NCBI GenBank assembly: GCA_016124375.1
Contig: WGNV01000001.1
Coordinates: forward strand, 124,001 to 188,000
Direction: 5' to 3'
Length of the DNA stretch: 64,000 bases
DNA from: Tepidisphaera sp.
Lineage (GTDB): Bacteria; Planctomycetota; Phycisphaerae; Phycisphaerales; UBA1924
Under the pieces are notes generated by a model. It was not told the origin of the DNA. It ran no database searches and saw only the letters and a program-made list of their open reading frames with translations. The first letter of the stretch is position 1. Each line of letters opens with the position of its first letter. The position numbers were made by a program, and so were the translations under genes. Shown here piece after piece: positions 36,468-45,710 of this stretch.

Positions 36468-37382
36468 ATGCCGCGATTGCCGCTGACCCTGCTCGCCCTT
36501 GCCTGTGCGCCGGCGCTCGCCCAATCGGCCCAGCCCGCCGCAACCGCCGCGCCCACCCAGCCCGCCGCGCCGCAGGCCACGGCCGCCGCCGACCCGCCCG
36601 CCGTCGCCTCCGACCTTCTCCCCTGGCACCGCGACGACAAGTGGACCGTCCGCTTCGAACCCGCCGTCTACTACGTTGCCATGAGCGGCGACGCCACCCT
36701 CCCTCGCTCCAGCACCGCCACCGGCCCCAACCCCACCACCCGCCTCAGCGAAATCAACCTCGACGAACCCCGCATCTCTCCCTTCGGCGAGGTCAACCTC
36801 CGCAAGGGTGATTGGCGAATCTCCGTCCGGGGCTTCGGCTTCGCCGCCGACGGCAGCGCCACCACCACCCAGGCCGACCAACTGGGCGACGTCTCCTTCG
36901 CCTCGGGCGATGTCGTCAGCCGCTCGCTTGACTTCAATGCCTTCGAACTCGAAGGGGCGTACACGCTCCTGCAAGACAAAATCCGCCCTTTGAGCGACGG
37001 CACCTACGCCCTGCGTCCACGCCTCGACCTCGTCGGCGGCCTGCGCATCTACGACGTCGACCTGCGCGTCTCCTCCCTCGGCGACGGCGCCACCACTTCC
37101 GAGCACGACGAAGCCTTCGTCCAAGGTGAACTGGGCGCCAAAGCCTCCGTCGAGTTCTACGACCACTTCACCGTCGACCTCCAACTCACCGGCGGCGGCG
37201 GGCCCGACGGCTACTCCTTCGACATCCTCGTCGGTGGCTCCTGGAAGCCCTTCAACAACTTCGGCGTCCAGATCGGCTACCGCGCCCTCTTCTTTGGCGT
37301 CGAATCCGGCAGCGGCAACGACAAGTTCAAGCTCGACGGAGCCGCCCAAGGCCTCTACGCCGGACTTGTACTCGAGTTCTAG
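36468..37382 (+). CDS. outer-membrane beta-barrel protein
   Basis: A 304-aa protein with a short signal peptide ending near ALAQS (about residue 19). A Pro/Ala/Gln-rich linker follows to about residue 45. The rest alternates polar and hydrophobic residues in strands such as WTVRFEPAVYYVAMSG, WRISVRGFGFAAD and NFGVQIGYRALFFGV. It ends in LVLEF, with the C-terminal Phe expected for BAM-assembled barrels. CGGAG precedes the ATG at 36468. The exact role is unknown, probably a small barrel or porin-like protein. Confidence 0.8.
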   Translation: MPRLPLTLLALACAPALAQSAQPAATAAPTQPAAPQATAAADPPAVASDLLPWHRDDKWTVRFEPAVYYVAMSGDATLPRSSTATGPNPTTRLSEINLDEPRISPFGEVNLRKGDWRISVRGFGFAADGSATTTQADQLGDVSFASGDVVSRSLDFNAFELEGAYTLLQDKIRPLSDGTYALRPRLDLVGGLRIYDVDLRVSSLGDGATTSEHDEAFVQGELGAKASVEFYDHFTVDLQLTGGGGPDGYSFDILVGGSWKPFNNFGVQIGYRALFFGVESGSGNDKFKLDGAAQGLYAGLVLEF

Positions 37383-37756
37383 CCCCGTTCTTCTCGGACT
37401 CTTCGTTTCCCCGGTTACCCGCCCCGCCCAACCCCCATATCCCACCCACCGGGGATGAAGATTTTGCCCACAAAGTCTTTCCACGATTGACGTTGGGTGT
37501 TCGGCGCGCGATACTTCCCTTCTCGCGCCGGGTCCTTCATTTTCCAAACAGCCTTCAAACATCCGCAATCCCCCCGCGCCGGAAGTACGGGTGGCTTTTG
37601 GTTTTCGCAAATACGCATCGCAGCACAGGCTGCACACGCTTCGGGGCATTTTTTCGATTCGTCGCGGCGGACCCGTGGGGGCACGATTCCGGCCCGGCAT
37701 AACCAGATTCATGCGGCCGGGCGGGCCTATTCCGCCAGCGGCCAAGAAGGGCACAG
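37383..37756. other. long leader region of the HU gene
   Basis: A 374-nt gap upstream of the HU gene. It holds a good sigma-70-type promoter near its start (listed) and so would give a 5' leader of about 235 nt. I see no obvious riboswitch or open frame with coding character in it. Confidence 0.4.
37487..37515 (+). promoter_or_regulatory. predicted sigma-70 promoter for HU gene
   Basis: TTGACG (37487-37492), a 17-nt spacer and GATACT (37510-37515) match five and four consensus bases respectively. The next start downstream is the HU gene at 37757, leaving a long leader. Confidence 0.5.
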
Positions 37757-38134
37757 ATGGCGACAATCACCAAGAAGGACCTCGTCGAACGGATCGCGAA
37801 TCGCACCAAGATGAGCCGGGGCGACGTCAAGCGACTCCTCCAGGAGACGCTCGACCTCATCATCGTCGAGCTCAAAAAGGGCAACCGCATCGAGTTCCGC
37901 GACTTCGGCGTCTTCGAGGTGAAGGAACGCGCCCCGCGCCTCGCCCAGAACCCCAAGACCCTTCAGAAGGTCCCGGTCCCCGCCAAGCGGGCCGTCAAGT
38001 TCAAGGTCGGCCGCCTGATGCGCGACAGCGTCGAAAAGGTGCCCCCCGCCCCGCAGCCGATTGCCGAGATCAAGCCCAGCGCCAACGGCGTGCACGTGGT
38101 CGTCAACAACGCCGCGGTGCCCGCGGGGGGCTGA
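37757..38134 (+). CDS. HU/IHF-family DNA-binding protein
   Basis: A 125-aa histone-like protein. Residues 1-90 are a full HU/IHF fold: N-terminal helices (TITKKDLVERIANRTKMSRGDVKRLLQE), strands with IEFRDFGVFEVKERAPRLAQNPKT and VPAKRAVKFKVG. The family residues in the DNA-binding arm (RxxRxxxNP) are present. A C-terminal tail of about 35 residues (Pro/Ala/Val-rich, not basic) extends beyond the usual 90-100 aa. It bends and compacts DNA. HU versus IHF cannot be decided from sequence alone. Confidence 0.9.
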   Translation: MATITKKDLVERIANRTKMSRGDVKRLLQETLDLIIVELKKGNRIEFRDFGVFEVKERAPRLAQNPKTLQKVPVPAKRAVKFKVGRLMRDSVEKVPPAPQPIAEIKPSANGVHVVVNNAAVPAGG

Positions 38135-38161
38135 GCCTCACTCGGTCTCGCCCAACGCGGC

Positions 38162-39370
38162 TCACCCCCGCAGCGCCAACTCGCACATCAACTCCACCCC
38201 CAGCGGCAGCGCATCATCGTTGAAATCGAAATCCGGCTGGTGCAGCGTCGGGTAGGTCGCCGCGTTGCGGGGTTTCAAACCTAGAAAGAAGAAGCACGCC
38301 GGCACGTGCTTGCCGTAGTAGCTGAAATCCTCGCCCCCCATGGTGGCGAACTCCAGCCGCTCGACGCGCCCTTCGCCCAGCACGGTTCTGGCCACGCTCA
38401 GGGCCCGCTCGGTGGTCTCCGGGTCGTTCTCGACGACCGGGTAGCCCTCTTGATACTTGATCTTGGCCTCGCAGCCCATCGCCCGCGCCCCCTGCTCGAC
38501 GATCGCGAAAAATCGTTCCTTCGCCAGGCGCTTGGTGTCGCCGCGAAGCGTTCTGATCGTGCCAATGAAGTGCACCTCGCCCGGGATGATGTTGTTGGCC
38601 GTGCCCGCGTGGATCGCGCCGACCGTGACGACGCACGCGTCCAGCGGCCCCACATTCCGCGACGCGATCGACTGCAGCGCCGTGATGATCTGCGCCGTCG
38701 CCACGATCGGGTCGTTGCCAAAGTGCGGATACGCCCCGTGCGATTGCGTGCCCTTGATGGTCACCTCGAAGTCATCGGTCGCGGCCATCAGCGGCCCGGG
38801 CTTGGTCGCGATGTGCCCCAGCGCAAGTTGTGGCCACCCATGCAACCCATAAATGCGGCTCACCGGTTCGCCGATGCCCCCCGCCTTTTCGCCCGCCAGG
38901 GCGCCTTGCCGGCACATGGTGTCGGCCCCGCCCCCGTGTTCCTCGGCGGGTTGAAAGACCAGCGTGACGGGTCGCGGCCGGTGCACCTTGCTCAGCACCC
39001 GAGCCACCCCCACGAGGATCGATATGTGCCCGTCGTGCCCGCAGGCGTGCATGACGCCCGGCGTCGCGCTGGCGTACGCCTTGCCGGTTTCTTCGAGGAT
39101 CGGCAGGGCGTCCATGTCCGCCCGCAGCGCGATCGACCCGCCCTGGCCCGCGGCCCCATCGCTGGCGGGCAGATAGCCCACCACGCCCGTGCCCTCGGCC
39201 AGCCCGGCGCGGAACTTGACGCCCAGGGCGCTCAGCTCGTTCTGCACCACTCGGCCCGTGCGTTCCTCGGCGTGCGAGAGCTCCGGATGCTTGTGCAGGT
39301 CATGACGCAGGGCCACGAGCGCGGGCAACTCCGCCTCGATCAGTTTCTTCAGGTTCGCTTGGCTGGGCAT
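38162..39370 (-). CDS. M20-family amidohydrolase
   Basis: A 402-aa metallopeptidase of family M20D (N-acyl amino-acid amidohydrolase / IAA-amino acid hydrolase type). I choose the ATG at 39370 because the upstream extension is Arg/Pro-rich and non-coding-like. Metal ligands are visible in CGHDGH (110-115), the catalytic Glu pair in PAEEHGGGA, and HGWPQLALG and MGGEDFSYYG further on. It probably hydrolyses N-acyl or N-carbamoyl amino acids in the cytoplasm. It follows the HD-GYP gene by 62 nt on the same strand. Confidence 0.9.
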   Translation of the reverse strand: MPSQANLKKLIEAELPALVALRHDLHKHPELSHAEERTGRVVQNELSALGVKFRAGLAEGTGVVGYLPASDGAAGQGGSIALRADMDALPILEETGKAYASATPGVMHACGHDGHISILVGVARVLSKVHRPRPVTLVFQPAEEHGGGADTMCRQGALAGEKAGGIGEPVSRIYGLHGWPQLALGHIATKPGPLMAATDDFEVTIKGTQSHGAYPHFGNDPIVATAQIITALQSIASRNVGPLDACVVTVGAIHAGTANNIIPGEVHFIGTIRTLRGDTKRLAKERFFAIVEQGARAMGCEAKIKYQEGYPVVENDPETTERALSVARTVLGEGRVERLEFATMGGEDFSYYGKHVPACFFFLGLKPRNAATYPTLHQPDFDFNDDALPLGVELMCELALRG

Positions 39371-39432
39371 GGACAAATCGTAGGAATCCCGGCGTCGCGG
39401 CCTTGGCCCGCCCGGCTTTCTCCGCCCGCGTT

Positions 39433-40875
39433 TCATGCCGCCTGCCGGCGGGCCGCCGCCTGCGCCCGTTCCACCGCCAGCACCAGGGGCGGGGTCTCGT
39501 CGCTGGAAGCCGCGGCGTGCATCTCCGCCCGCACCGCGTCAAACTGCCCCTTCACGCGATCAAACGCATCGGCGATCCGCGGATCAAAGTGCGTGCCGCG
39601 GCTGGCCTTGATGATCCGGCACGCCTCGTCGTGGCCGAGCGCGTCCTTGTACACCCGTCGGCTGGTGAGCGCGTCGTACATGTCCGCCAGCGCGACGATG
39701 CGTGCCGCCAGCGGGATCTGCTCCCCCTGCAGCCCGTACGGATACCCCGTGCCGTCATAGCGCTCATGGTGCGACAGCGCCACCTGGATCGCCATGTTGA
39801 TCAGCGTGTCGTCGCCGACGCGCCGCCTGATCGCGATCAGCGTGTCGGCGCCGATCAGCGAGTGCAGTTCCATCAGTCGCCGCTCCTCGGGCGAGAGCTT
39901 GCCGGGCTTGAGCAGGATGGCGTCGGCCACGCCCACCTTGCCGATGTCGTGCATCGAGCTGGCGAGCTTCAGGTTCTCGATCCAGCTCCGGGTGATCTCG
40001 CCGAACTCGCCCTTGAGTTCCTTGGCCAGGAGCTCGCAGTACGTGCAGATCCGCTCCAGGTGCCGCCCGGTGTCGGTGTCGCGATAGTCGGCCAGCTTGG
40101 CCAGCCCGAAGACCAGCGCGTTCCTGATGTTGAGGCCCCGGCGCACGCGCCGGTCCAGCTCTTCCTGCAGTTGCTGGTTGGCCCGCACCAGGATCGAGTC
40201 ATACCGCCTGACCAGCAGGATCGACCCCAGCACCGTGATCACCAGCACGCCCGCCCCGGCCAGCGCTGTCCACAGCAGCGCCCGAGATGACATCGCCCGC
40301 GCCGATTCGCGGATCGTCTGGTGCGGCTGCAGCACCAGCACCTTGGCCCGCTGGGCCGGCGCATCGAGCATCGCCAGCACCACCGGCCCGCTGGCCAGCG
40401 TGGTGTCCGCGAGCAGGGCGGCGGCCGGCCTCAACTGCGCCAGCTCGATCTCCTCCCCGCTGGGGTACAACTTCAGTCGCTGCTGCGACATATCCAGGTT
40501 GGGCACGCTGGTCTGGATCTCGCCCCTGGGGTAGCACAGCATGTGGGCCGCCTGGTCGAGCAGCATCAGCGTGGCGCCGTCGCCCGGCTGGCTTTCTTCC
40601 ACCAGCTTCTCGGCTCGTTCCCATTCGGGCGTGCCGCGCCGTATCGGCCCGGGCGACGCCTCGCGCAGGCGCTGCACGAAGTCTCCGGCCTGCTTGGCCG
40701 CCCGCTCCATCATGCGGCCCCGCACGCCGGCTTCGAGTTCGGTCTTGGAGAGTTGCAGCGTGGCCAGGCAGCCAAGTCCGATCACCACGCCCTGCAGCAG
40801 CACGGTGGCGGCCACCAGGCTGCCGCGGGTGCGCAGGCGAAACTTGGGCGGGCGATTCTGAAACTGCTGGGCCAC
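39433..40875 (-). CDS. membrane HD-GYP phosphodiesterase
   Basis: A 480-aa protein starting at GTG 40875. An ATG at 40962 is in frame, but the extra 29 codons have low third-position GC and look non-coding. A first transmembrane helix lies at about 20-42. An extracytoplasmic sensor region follows to about 205, then a second helix (LLWTALAGAGVLVITVLGSILLV). The HD-GYP domain holds SSMHDIGKVG near 307 and HHERYDGTGYP near 368, with RIVALADMYDAL after it. Such proteins hydrolyse cyclic-di-GMP. The signal sensed is unknown. Confidence 0.85.
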   Translation of the reverse strand: MAQQFQNRPPKFRLRTRGSLVAATVLLQGVVIGLGCLATLQLSKTELEAGVRGRMMERAAKQAGDFVQRLREASPGPIRRGTPEWERAEKLVEESQPGDGATLMLLDQAAHMLCYPRGEIQTSVPNLDMSQQRLKLYPSGEEIELAQLRPAAALLADTTLASGPVVLAMLDAPAQRAKVLVLQPHQTIRESARAMSSRALLWTALAGAGVLVITVLGSILLVRRYDSILVRANQQLQEELDRRVRRGLNIRNALVFGLAKLADYRDTDTGRHLERICTYCELLAKELKGEFGEITRSWIENLKLASSMHDIGKVGVADAILLKPGKLSPEERRLMELHSLIGADTLIAIRRRVGDDTLINMAIQVALSHHERYDGTGYPYGLQGEQIPLAARIVALADMYDALTSRRVYKDALGHDEACRIIKASRGTHFDPRIADAFDRVKGQFDAVRAEMHAAASSDETPPLVLAVERAQAAARRQAA

Positions 40876-41046
40876 ACACGAATATCGGGTGCATGCGCCA
40901 CGCGTTGAAGACGGGCCCCGCAAAGCCCGCCATTTCTTGGGAGAAACCCTCTCCAGCCGCATCGCCCATCGGTTATGCGATCCCCCGCCGGTGGGATTGC
41001 GCGTCCGAAAAGGCCGGTAGATGCGCTCGCCCGGGCCCCTGGCCGC

Positions 41047-42213
41047 CTACTTCACCGGAAACAACTGCTCGATGATCCTGTCGGCCTCGGGCAGGGCCTT
41101 GGAGAGGTCGCGGGCGGAGACGGGCGCCCCCTCGGGGATGGGCTGCATGCCCAGCTTCTTGGCCAGCGCCGGGCGGATCGGCACGTTGCGGGCCTCGCTG
41201 GTCGCGAGCATCTCCTCGACGCGGGCGGAGAGGAGAAAATCCGCGAGCTTGCGGGCCTCGTTGGGGTGGGGGCAGCCTCGAACCACGCCCACGGTGTTGG
41301 GCAGGAGCAGCGGCCCTTCGCTGGGCAGGCCCTTGATCTGCTTCTTGGGCGGATCGACCTGCTCGAAGTTGAACTGAATGGGCCAGTTCTGCCCGATGCC
41401 TTCCAGCGCGTCGTCGGAGTCGGTGAGCCCGATGTCGATCTCGCCGGTCGAGAGCGCACGCACGACCGCCGAGTTGCCGTCGTACAGGCGCACCTGGTTG
41501 TCACTCAGGGCTTGCAGGTAATCCCGGGCGGCGTCGGCCCCGTGCAGGGCGACGAGCGAGGCGATGAAGGCGCGGCTCGTGCCGAACTGTGGCCGCGCCA
41601 TGCCCACCTTGCCCGCCCATCGCGAGGGTGTCAGCTCGCGGATGGCCTTGGGCGCCTCGCTCTTGGCGACGCGATTGGTGTTGTAGGCGATAACGCGTGC
41701 CCGGAGGGCGAAGCCGTACCACGTCTTGTCGCTGGCCCGCAGCAGTTCGGGCCAGCCATGGGGGAAGTCCGCCTCGCTCTTGCTGGCGTAGGTCTCCAGG
41801 ATTCCCCGGTCATCGAGCGATTGGGTGCCGAGCATCTCGTTGGACCACCACACGTCGGCCCGGGGGCTGGAGCGTTCGGCGATGAGCCGCTCGATGAGGC
41901 CGGTGGTCTTGGTGGCCTCGGTGTCGGTGATCATCTTGACCTTGACGCCGGTGTCCTTTTCGAACGCGCCGATGATGGGGGCGAGCAGGGGCTGATCGAC
42001 GCTGGTGTAGAGGACGACGTCGCCCTTGAGTTCGTTGCCGCGGGCGGCGCCGTCGCTGCTGAAGAAGACCAGCCAGGTGGCCACGCACACCGCGAGAACG
42101 GACGCGCCCGCGAGCCCGCCGGCGATTCGCCACTGGCGCTCACCCGGCAGGGCCCGAAACTGGGAGATCAGGTCCCGCGTCTTGAACGAGAGTTGTCGGA
42201 AGAGGCTTGGCAC
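41047..42213 (-). CDS. orphan iron-type ABC solute-binding protein with membrane anchor
   Basis: A 388-aa protein resembling Fe(III)-binding proteins of the FutA/AfuA group: VVLYTSVDQPLLAPIIGAFEKDTGVKV near residues 66-93, then WWSNEM, YGFALRARVIAYN, LTPSRWAGKVGMA and IGLTDSDDAL. The N-terminus has a single hydrophobic helix (about 30-52) after a cytoplasmic start, so it is probably membrane-anchored. No permease or ATPase gene lies beside it. Metal-binding tyrosines cannot be confirmed by eye, so other anions are possible ligands. Confidence 0.75.
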   Translation of the reverse strand: MPSLFRQLSFKTRDLISQFRALPGERQWRIAGGLAGASVLAVCVATWLVFFSSDGAARGNELKGDVVLYTSVDQPLLAPIIGAFEKDTGVKVKMITDTEATKTTGLIERLIAERSSPRADVWWSNEMLGTQSLDDRGILETYASKSEADFPHGWPELLRASDKTWYGFALRARVIAYNTNRVAKSEAPKAIRELTPSRWAGKVGMARPQFGTSRAFIASLVALHGADAARDYLQALSDNQVRLYDGNSAVVRALSTGEIDIGLTDSDDALEGIGQNWPIQFNFEQVDPPKKQIKGLPSEGPLLLPNTVGVVRGCPHPNEARKLADFLLSARVEEMLATSEARNVPIRPALAKKLGMQPIPEGAPVSARDLSKALPEADRIIEQLFPVK

Positions 42214-42268
42214 CTGTGTGTTGTATCACGATCCGCCACGCCGGGCGAAGGGGTTTCCGCGCGGGGGC

Positions 42269-44101
42269 CTACTTGGAGGGCGACGCGGGAGGAGCCTGAG
42301 CCGGCGCCGGGGCCGCGTCACCCTTTTCGAGCTTCACCTTGGCGTTCAGGCGTCCGAAGTAGGTCTTGACTGCGTCCTGCAGTTCCCGCGGCACCTGGTT
42401 GTTCTCGATCGCTTCGCTGGCCCGCTGCTCGCTGTTCTCCGCGACGGCGGCGAACTCGGCGACGCTCTCGCCCTTGACCTTTTCACCATAGACCAGACGC
42501 GACCCGATGATCGGCCCGCCCGTGTTCTGCGTGGGAGCCTTCACCTTGTCGAGGGTGTAGTCGCGCGGGTCGTCACCGGTGCGGGGGGCGCCGTTGCCCT
42601 TCCCACCCGGGTTGGGCTCCGACGACGGGCTGCCGCTGGGACTATCACCCTTCCCGTCGCCGGGCTTGCCTTCGGCCCAGCCGCCGGACTTCTTCTTGCC
42701 GCCGCCCTGCCCGGGCTTGTCGCCCCCCATGCACTGGCCGGCCATCTCGGCGAGCTGCTTCTGAGCCTCGCTCAGGGCGGCGTCCATCTGCTGCATGTCT
42801 TCGGTCATCACCTCGGCCTCGGTGAGCTGGTTCTGCATGTCCTGCATCCCCTGCTCACCCTCCTGCTGCATGCCTTCCTGGGTCATGCCCTGGGCCATCT
42901 GCGACATGCTCTCGCTCATCTGCTGAGTCTGCTGCTGGGCCTTCATCTGGGCCTTGGCCATGTCCATCAGCTTCTGCTTGTCTTCGTCGCTGAGCCCCTT
43001 GGCCTGTTGCATGGCTTTCTGGACCTGCTCGGGGTCGCCGCTGGCCGCCTGCTTGGCGATCTCTTCCGCCTGCTTCTTGTCGAGCCCCGCGCTCTCCAGC
43101 TTCTTGGCCAGCTGCTTCTGGTCTTTGGAGATCTCTTCGAGCTGCTTGGCCAGGTTCTCGGCCTGCTTCTTGGCCTGGGCCTCTTCCTCGGGCGTCGTCG
43201 CGGCGTCGGCCAGCTTCTTGCCCAGTTCCGCCAGGGCCTGCTGGGCCTTGTTGAAGTCTCCCCGCGCCATCTGGCGGCTGAACTCATCCAAGGGTCCCGC
43301 GTCGGGCCGCTTGAGCTGACGCATGGCTTCCTTCAGCGCATCCACCTGGGCGGCCTTCTCGCCTTCCTTCTGGTTCTCCAGCTTCTCCGTCAATGCCGTC
43401 AGCTCGCGCACCGCGGCCCGGCGGAGCGCCTCGGGGTCGTTCTCCTTGGCCTGCTGGTCCTGCTTGCCCTCCGGGGTCTTCTCGTCGACGAAGTCGATCT
43501 TGGCCTTGGCCAGCATTTCCTTGAGCTTGTCCTGCTTGCTCTGGATGTCGGCCTTCACTGCCAGCACCTGTTCCTGCTTCTGCTGCTTGGCCACCTCGCG
43601 CTTGGTCGCGCCCAAGAGGTCCATGTTGGGCACGAGGAACCAGACGAAGGCGAGCGCGACGCCGGCCATCAGCGGATCGGGCCACCGCCTCGGAGCCTGG
43701 ATCGGAATCGCCTGGCCGACCTTGACGCCCGAAGCCAGCTTTTCGGCCTCGGCGACGACGGCCTTGCTCCACGGGTCGGGCTCGCGCTGGATGTACAGCG
43801 CGGTGCTCAGCGTCTCACGCAGGCCTGCACGCTCGTCGAGCTCCTGGGCGACCCGCAGGCGGCCCCGCCGGCGGGCGACCGTCCACACGATCGCGCTCAG
43901 CAGGGCCACGCCCCCGGCAATCAGCGCCCCGCGCCCCCACCACGGCGCAAACAGTGTCTGCACGCCCAGCACCCGCTCCACGATCCGCGCCAGCGTCGCC
44001 ACGCCCAGCCCGATGGTGATCGTCACCACCAGTGCGGCGAAGAAATCCATCAGGAACAGCCGCCGGCCCGCCCGCGATACCGCTTGATTGACTGATCGCA
44101 T
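42269..44101 (-). CDS. Gln/Met/Lys-rich coiled-coil membrane protein
   Basis: A 610-aa protein from the ATG at 44101, with GGGAG upstream. Two transmembrane helices lie at about 18-40 and 50-75, and a third hydrophobic stretch near 145-160. From about residue 175 to 480 it is a long coiled coil rich in Gln, Lys, Glu and Ala, becoming very Met/Gln-rich around 375-440. A Gly/Ser/Lys/Pro linker and a short folded tail follow (YGEKVKGESVAEFAAVAE, VPRELQDAVKTYFGRL). The layout is like DUF4175-type proteins seen near MoxR/von Willebrand clusters, but that cluster is not in this window. Function unknown. Confidence 0.75.
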   Translation of the reverse strand: MRSVNQAVSRAGRRLFLMDFFAALVVTITIGLGVATLARIVERVLGVQTLFAPWWGRGALIAGGVALLSAIVWTVARRRGRLRVAQELDERAGLRETLSTALYIQREPDPWSKAVVAEAEKLASGVKVGQAIPIQAPRRWPDPLMAGVALAFVWFLVPNMDLLGATKREVAKQQKQEQVLAVKADIQSKQDKLKEMLAKAKIDFVDEKTPEGKQDQQAKENDPEALRRAAVRELTALTEKLENQKEGEKAAQVDALKEAMRQLKRPDAGPLDEFSRQMARGDFNKAQQALAELGKKLADAATTPEEEAQAKKQAENLAKQLEEISKDQKQLAKKLESAGLDKKQAEEIAKQAASGDPEQVQKAMQQAKGLSDEDKQKLMDMAKAQMKAQQQTQQMSESMSQMAQGMTQEGMQQEGEQGMQDMQNQLTEAEVMTEDMQQMDAALSEAQKQLAEMAGQCMGGDKPGQGGGKKKSGGWAEGKPGDGKGDSPSGSPSSEPNPGGKGNGAPRTGDDPRDYTLDKVKAPTQNTGGPIIGSRLVYGEKVKGESVAEFAAVAENSEQRASEAIENNQVPRELQDAVKTYFGRLNAKVKLEKGDAAPAPAQAPPASPSK

Positions 44102-44275
44102 GCCACTGCTCCCATGCCCTGCCGAGGCCAGCCCGACATCTCTTGGCAACAGAATACCCGCTCCGCACCTCTCTCATACCGATTTTCGGCCTCGCAGTTC
44201 CGTATCTTGCGCGCAACTTTCTGGTGATCCTGCGTTCGCCTTGCTCCGGCCCCCATTCCATACGAAGATATCGGC

Positions 44276-45694
44276 TTGCCCAACCCCCTCACAGCGCCCA
44301 AACTCACCATCGAACAACGGTTCGATTTCTCCCACTCCGACGCCCGGGGGCTGGTGATGCAGCGGGGCTACGTGTGGGCGGGCGTGGTGCTGTGCGCGCT
44401 GTGCGTGGGGCCGATGAGCGCGGTGGAGCTCTGCGGGATTCCGGCGGCCATCGCGTTCTTTGCCTGCCTGGGGGTGCACCGCCGAACGCTGGGGGCGCTG
44501 CTGCGCGAGCCCTTGGTGTATCTGCTGGCGGCATGGGGGGCGTGGGTTGCCACCACGCTGCTCTGGTCGCTGGAGCCACGCCTGGGCACCTGGGATCTGC
44601 GCACGCTTCGTTTCGCGTGGTGGGTATTGGTGTTGTGGCCACTGATGCCGCAGCGACGGCGGCTGATCCTGGCATTGTGCGTGGGGTTTCTGCTGGCCAA
44701 CCTGGCCCAGGGCGTGCTGGGGGTGATTCGCTTTGAAGGCTGGACGAATCTCGATTTCTCCAGGCAGTACCCGGATCGCAACGCCGGGTGGTGGGTGCAT
44801 CCGGCGATCTGCGGCTACATGCTGCCGGCGGCGCTGGGGCTGCATCTGCCGGCCGCGTTGTGGGGACGGGGCAGGGCCCGGTGGTTTGGGGTGTTTGGCT
44901 CGCTGGCGACGTGGGCGGGGATGTTCGCGACCGGCACGCGAGGGGCGTGGGTGGCGGGGGCGGGGCTGACGATCGTGGCGCTGGTGCTGGCGTGGATGCG
45001 CTCGCGCCGCTTTGCGAACGAGCGACGGCATTTTCGGCGCGTGCTGCTGGGCGTGGTGGCGGTCGGCGCGTGCGTGCTGATCGCGGGCGGAGCCTCGCCT
45101 CGCGTGCGGTCGCGGGTCGCTGAGACTGGCATGGAAGTGCGGCGGGCGCTGGTGGAGCATGACCTGCACACGTGGAGCGGGGCGAGGATCCGGTTTGCGC
45201 GATGGGCGATCGAGATGATCGAGCTTCGCCCGATCACAGGCTTTGGCGCAGGCAGCTTTGAGACCTGGGTGCGCACCCATCGGCCAGAAGAGCTGACCGG
45301 CCCGGGCGGGATCGACGGCGAGGAGCATGTGTCGCCCATGGCTCACAACCTGTGGCTGCACGCCTGGGCCACGCTGGGGCTGCCCGGGCTGCTGCTGTGC
45401 GTGGCGATCGCGTACGTGCTGCTGCGGGGCGGGTTCGGCGGCTCAGGCAACCCGCTGCGGGCGATCGAGCCGGCAGAAGCGGAGCTTGGCGGGGACCGCC
45501 GGTCCAGCCAAGAGGGCTCCGCCGCGCTGAGCGTGTGGAGCGTCTATGACTCCGGACCCGGGCTGGCGCTGGTGGGGATTTTGCTGACGACGGTGTTTGA
45601 TGTGCAGTACGTGAACTCGCCGCCTTCGGCGCTGCTGGCGGTGCTGGGGGCGTTGTGCTTGTGGGACAGGCCAAGGGAGAGGGCGGGCGTCTGA
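44276..45694 (+). CDS. O-antigen ligase (WaaL) family membrane protein
   Basis: A 472-aa integral membrane protein starting at TTG 44276 without a clear ribosome-binding site. About ten or eleven helices are visible. A large loop around residues 290-350 carries the Wzy/WaaL-type block ARIRFARWAIEMIELRPITGFGAGSF, then HVSPMAHNLWLHAWATLGLPGLLL. This block is diagnostic for the O-antigen ligase/polymerase superfamily. It likely joins or polymerises glycan units at the periplasmic face. It is not in a glycan cluster, so its substrate is unknown. Confidence 0.8.
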   Translation: MPNPLTAPKLTIEQRFDFSHSDARGLVMQRGYVWAGVVLCALCVGPMSAVELCGIPAAIAFFACLGVHRRTLGALLREPLVYLLAAWGAWVATTLLWSLEPRLGTWDLRTLRFAWWVLVLWPLMPQRRRLILALCVGFLLANLAQGVLGVIRFEGWTNLDFSRQYPDRNAGWWVHPAICGYMLPAALGLHLPAALWGRGRARWFGVFGSLATWAGMFATGTRGAWVAGAGLTIVALVLAWMRSRRFANERRHFRRVLLGVVAVGACVLIAGGASPRVRSRVAETGMEVRRALVEHDLHTWSGARIRFARWAIEMIELRPITGFGAGSFETWVRTHRPEELTGPGGIDGEEHVSPMAHNLWLHAWATLGLPGLLLCVAIAYVLLRGGFGGSGNPLRAIEPAEAELGGDRRSSQEGSAALSVWSVYDSGPGLALVGILLTTVFDVQYVNSPPSALLAVLGALCLWDRPRERAGV

Positions 45695-45710
45695 AGACGT
45701 TTCGCGGAAA

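Noticed and set aside
40876..40962. ATG start for the HD-GYP gene
   Set aside because: The 29 extra codons have low third-position GC unlike the rest; the GTG at 40875 is preferred, though not proven.
42026..44095. 689-codon plus-strand frame, Leu/Gly/His-rich
   Set aside because: Antisense of the Gln-rich coiled-coil gene; the Leu/Gly richness is the mirror of its Lys/Gln codons.
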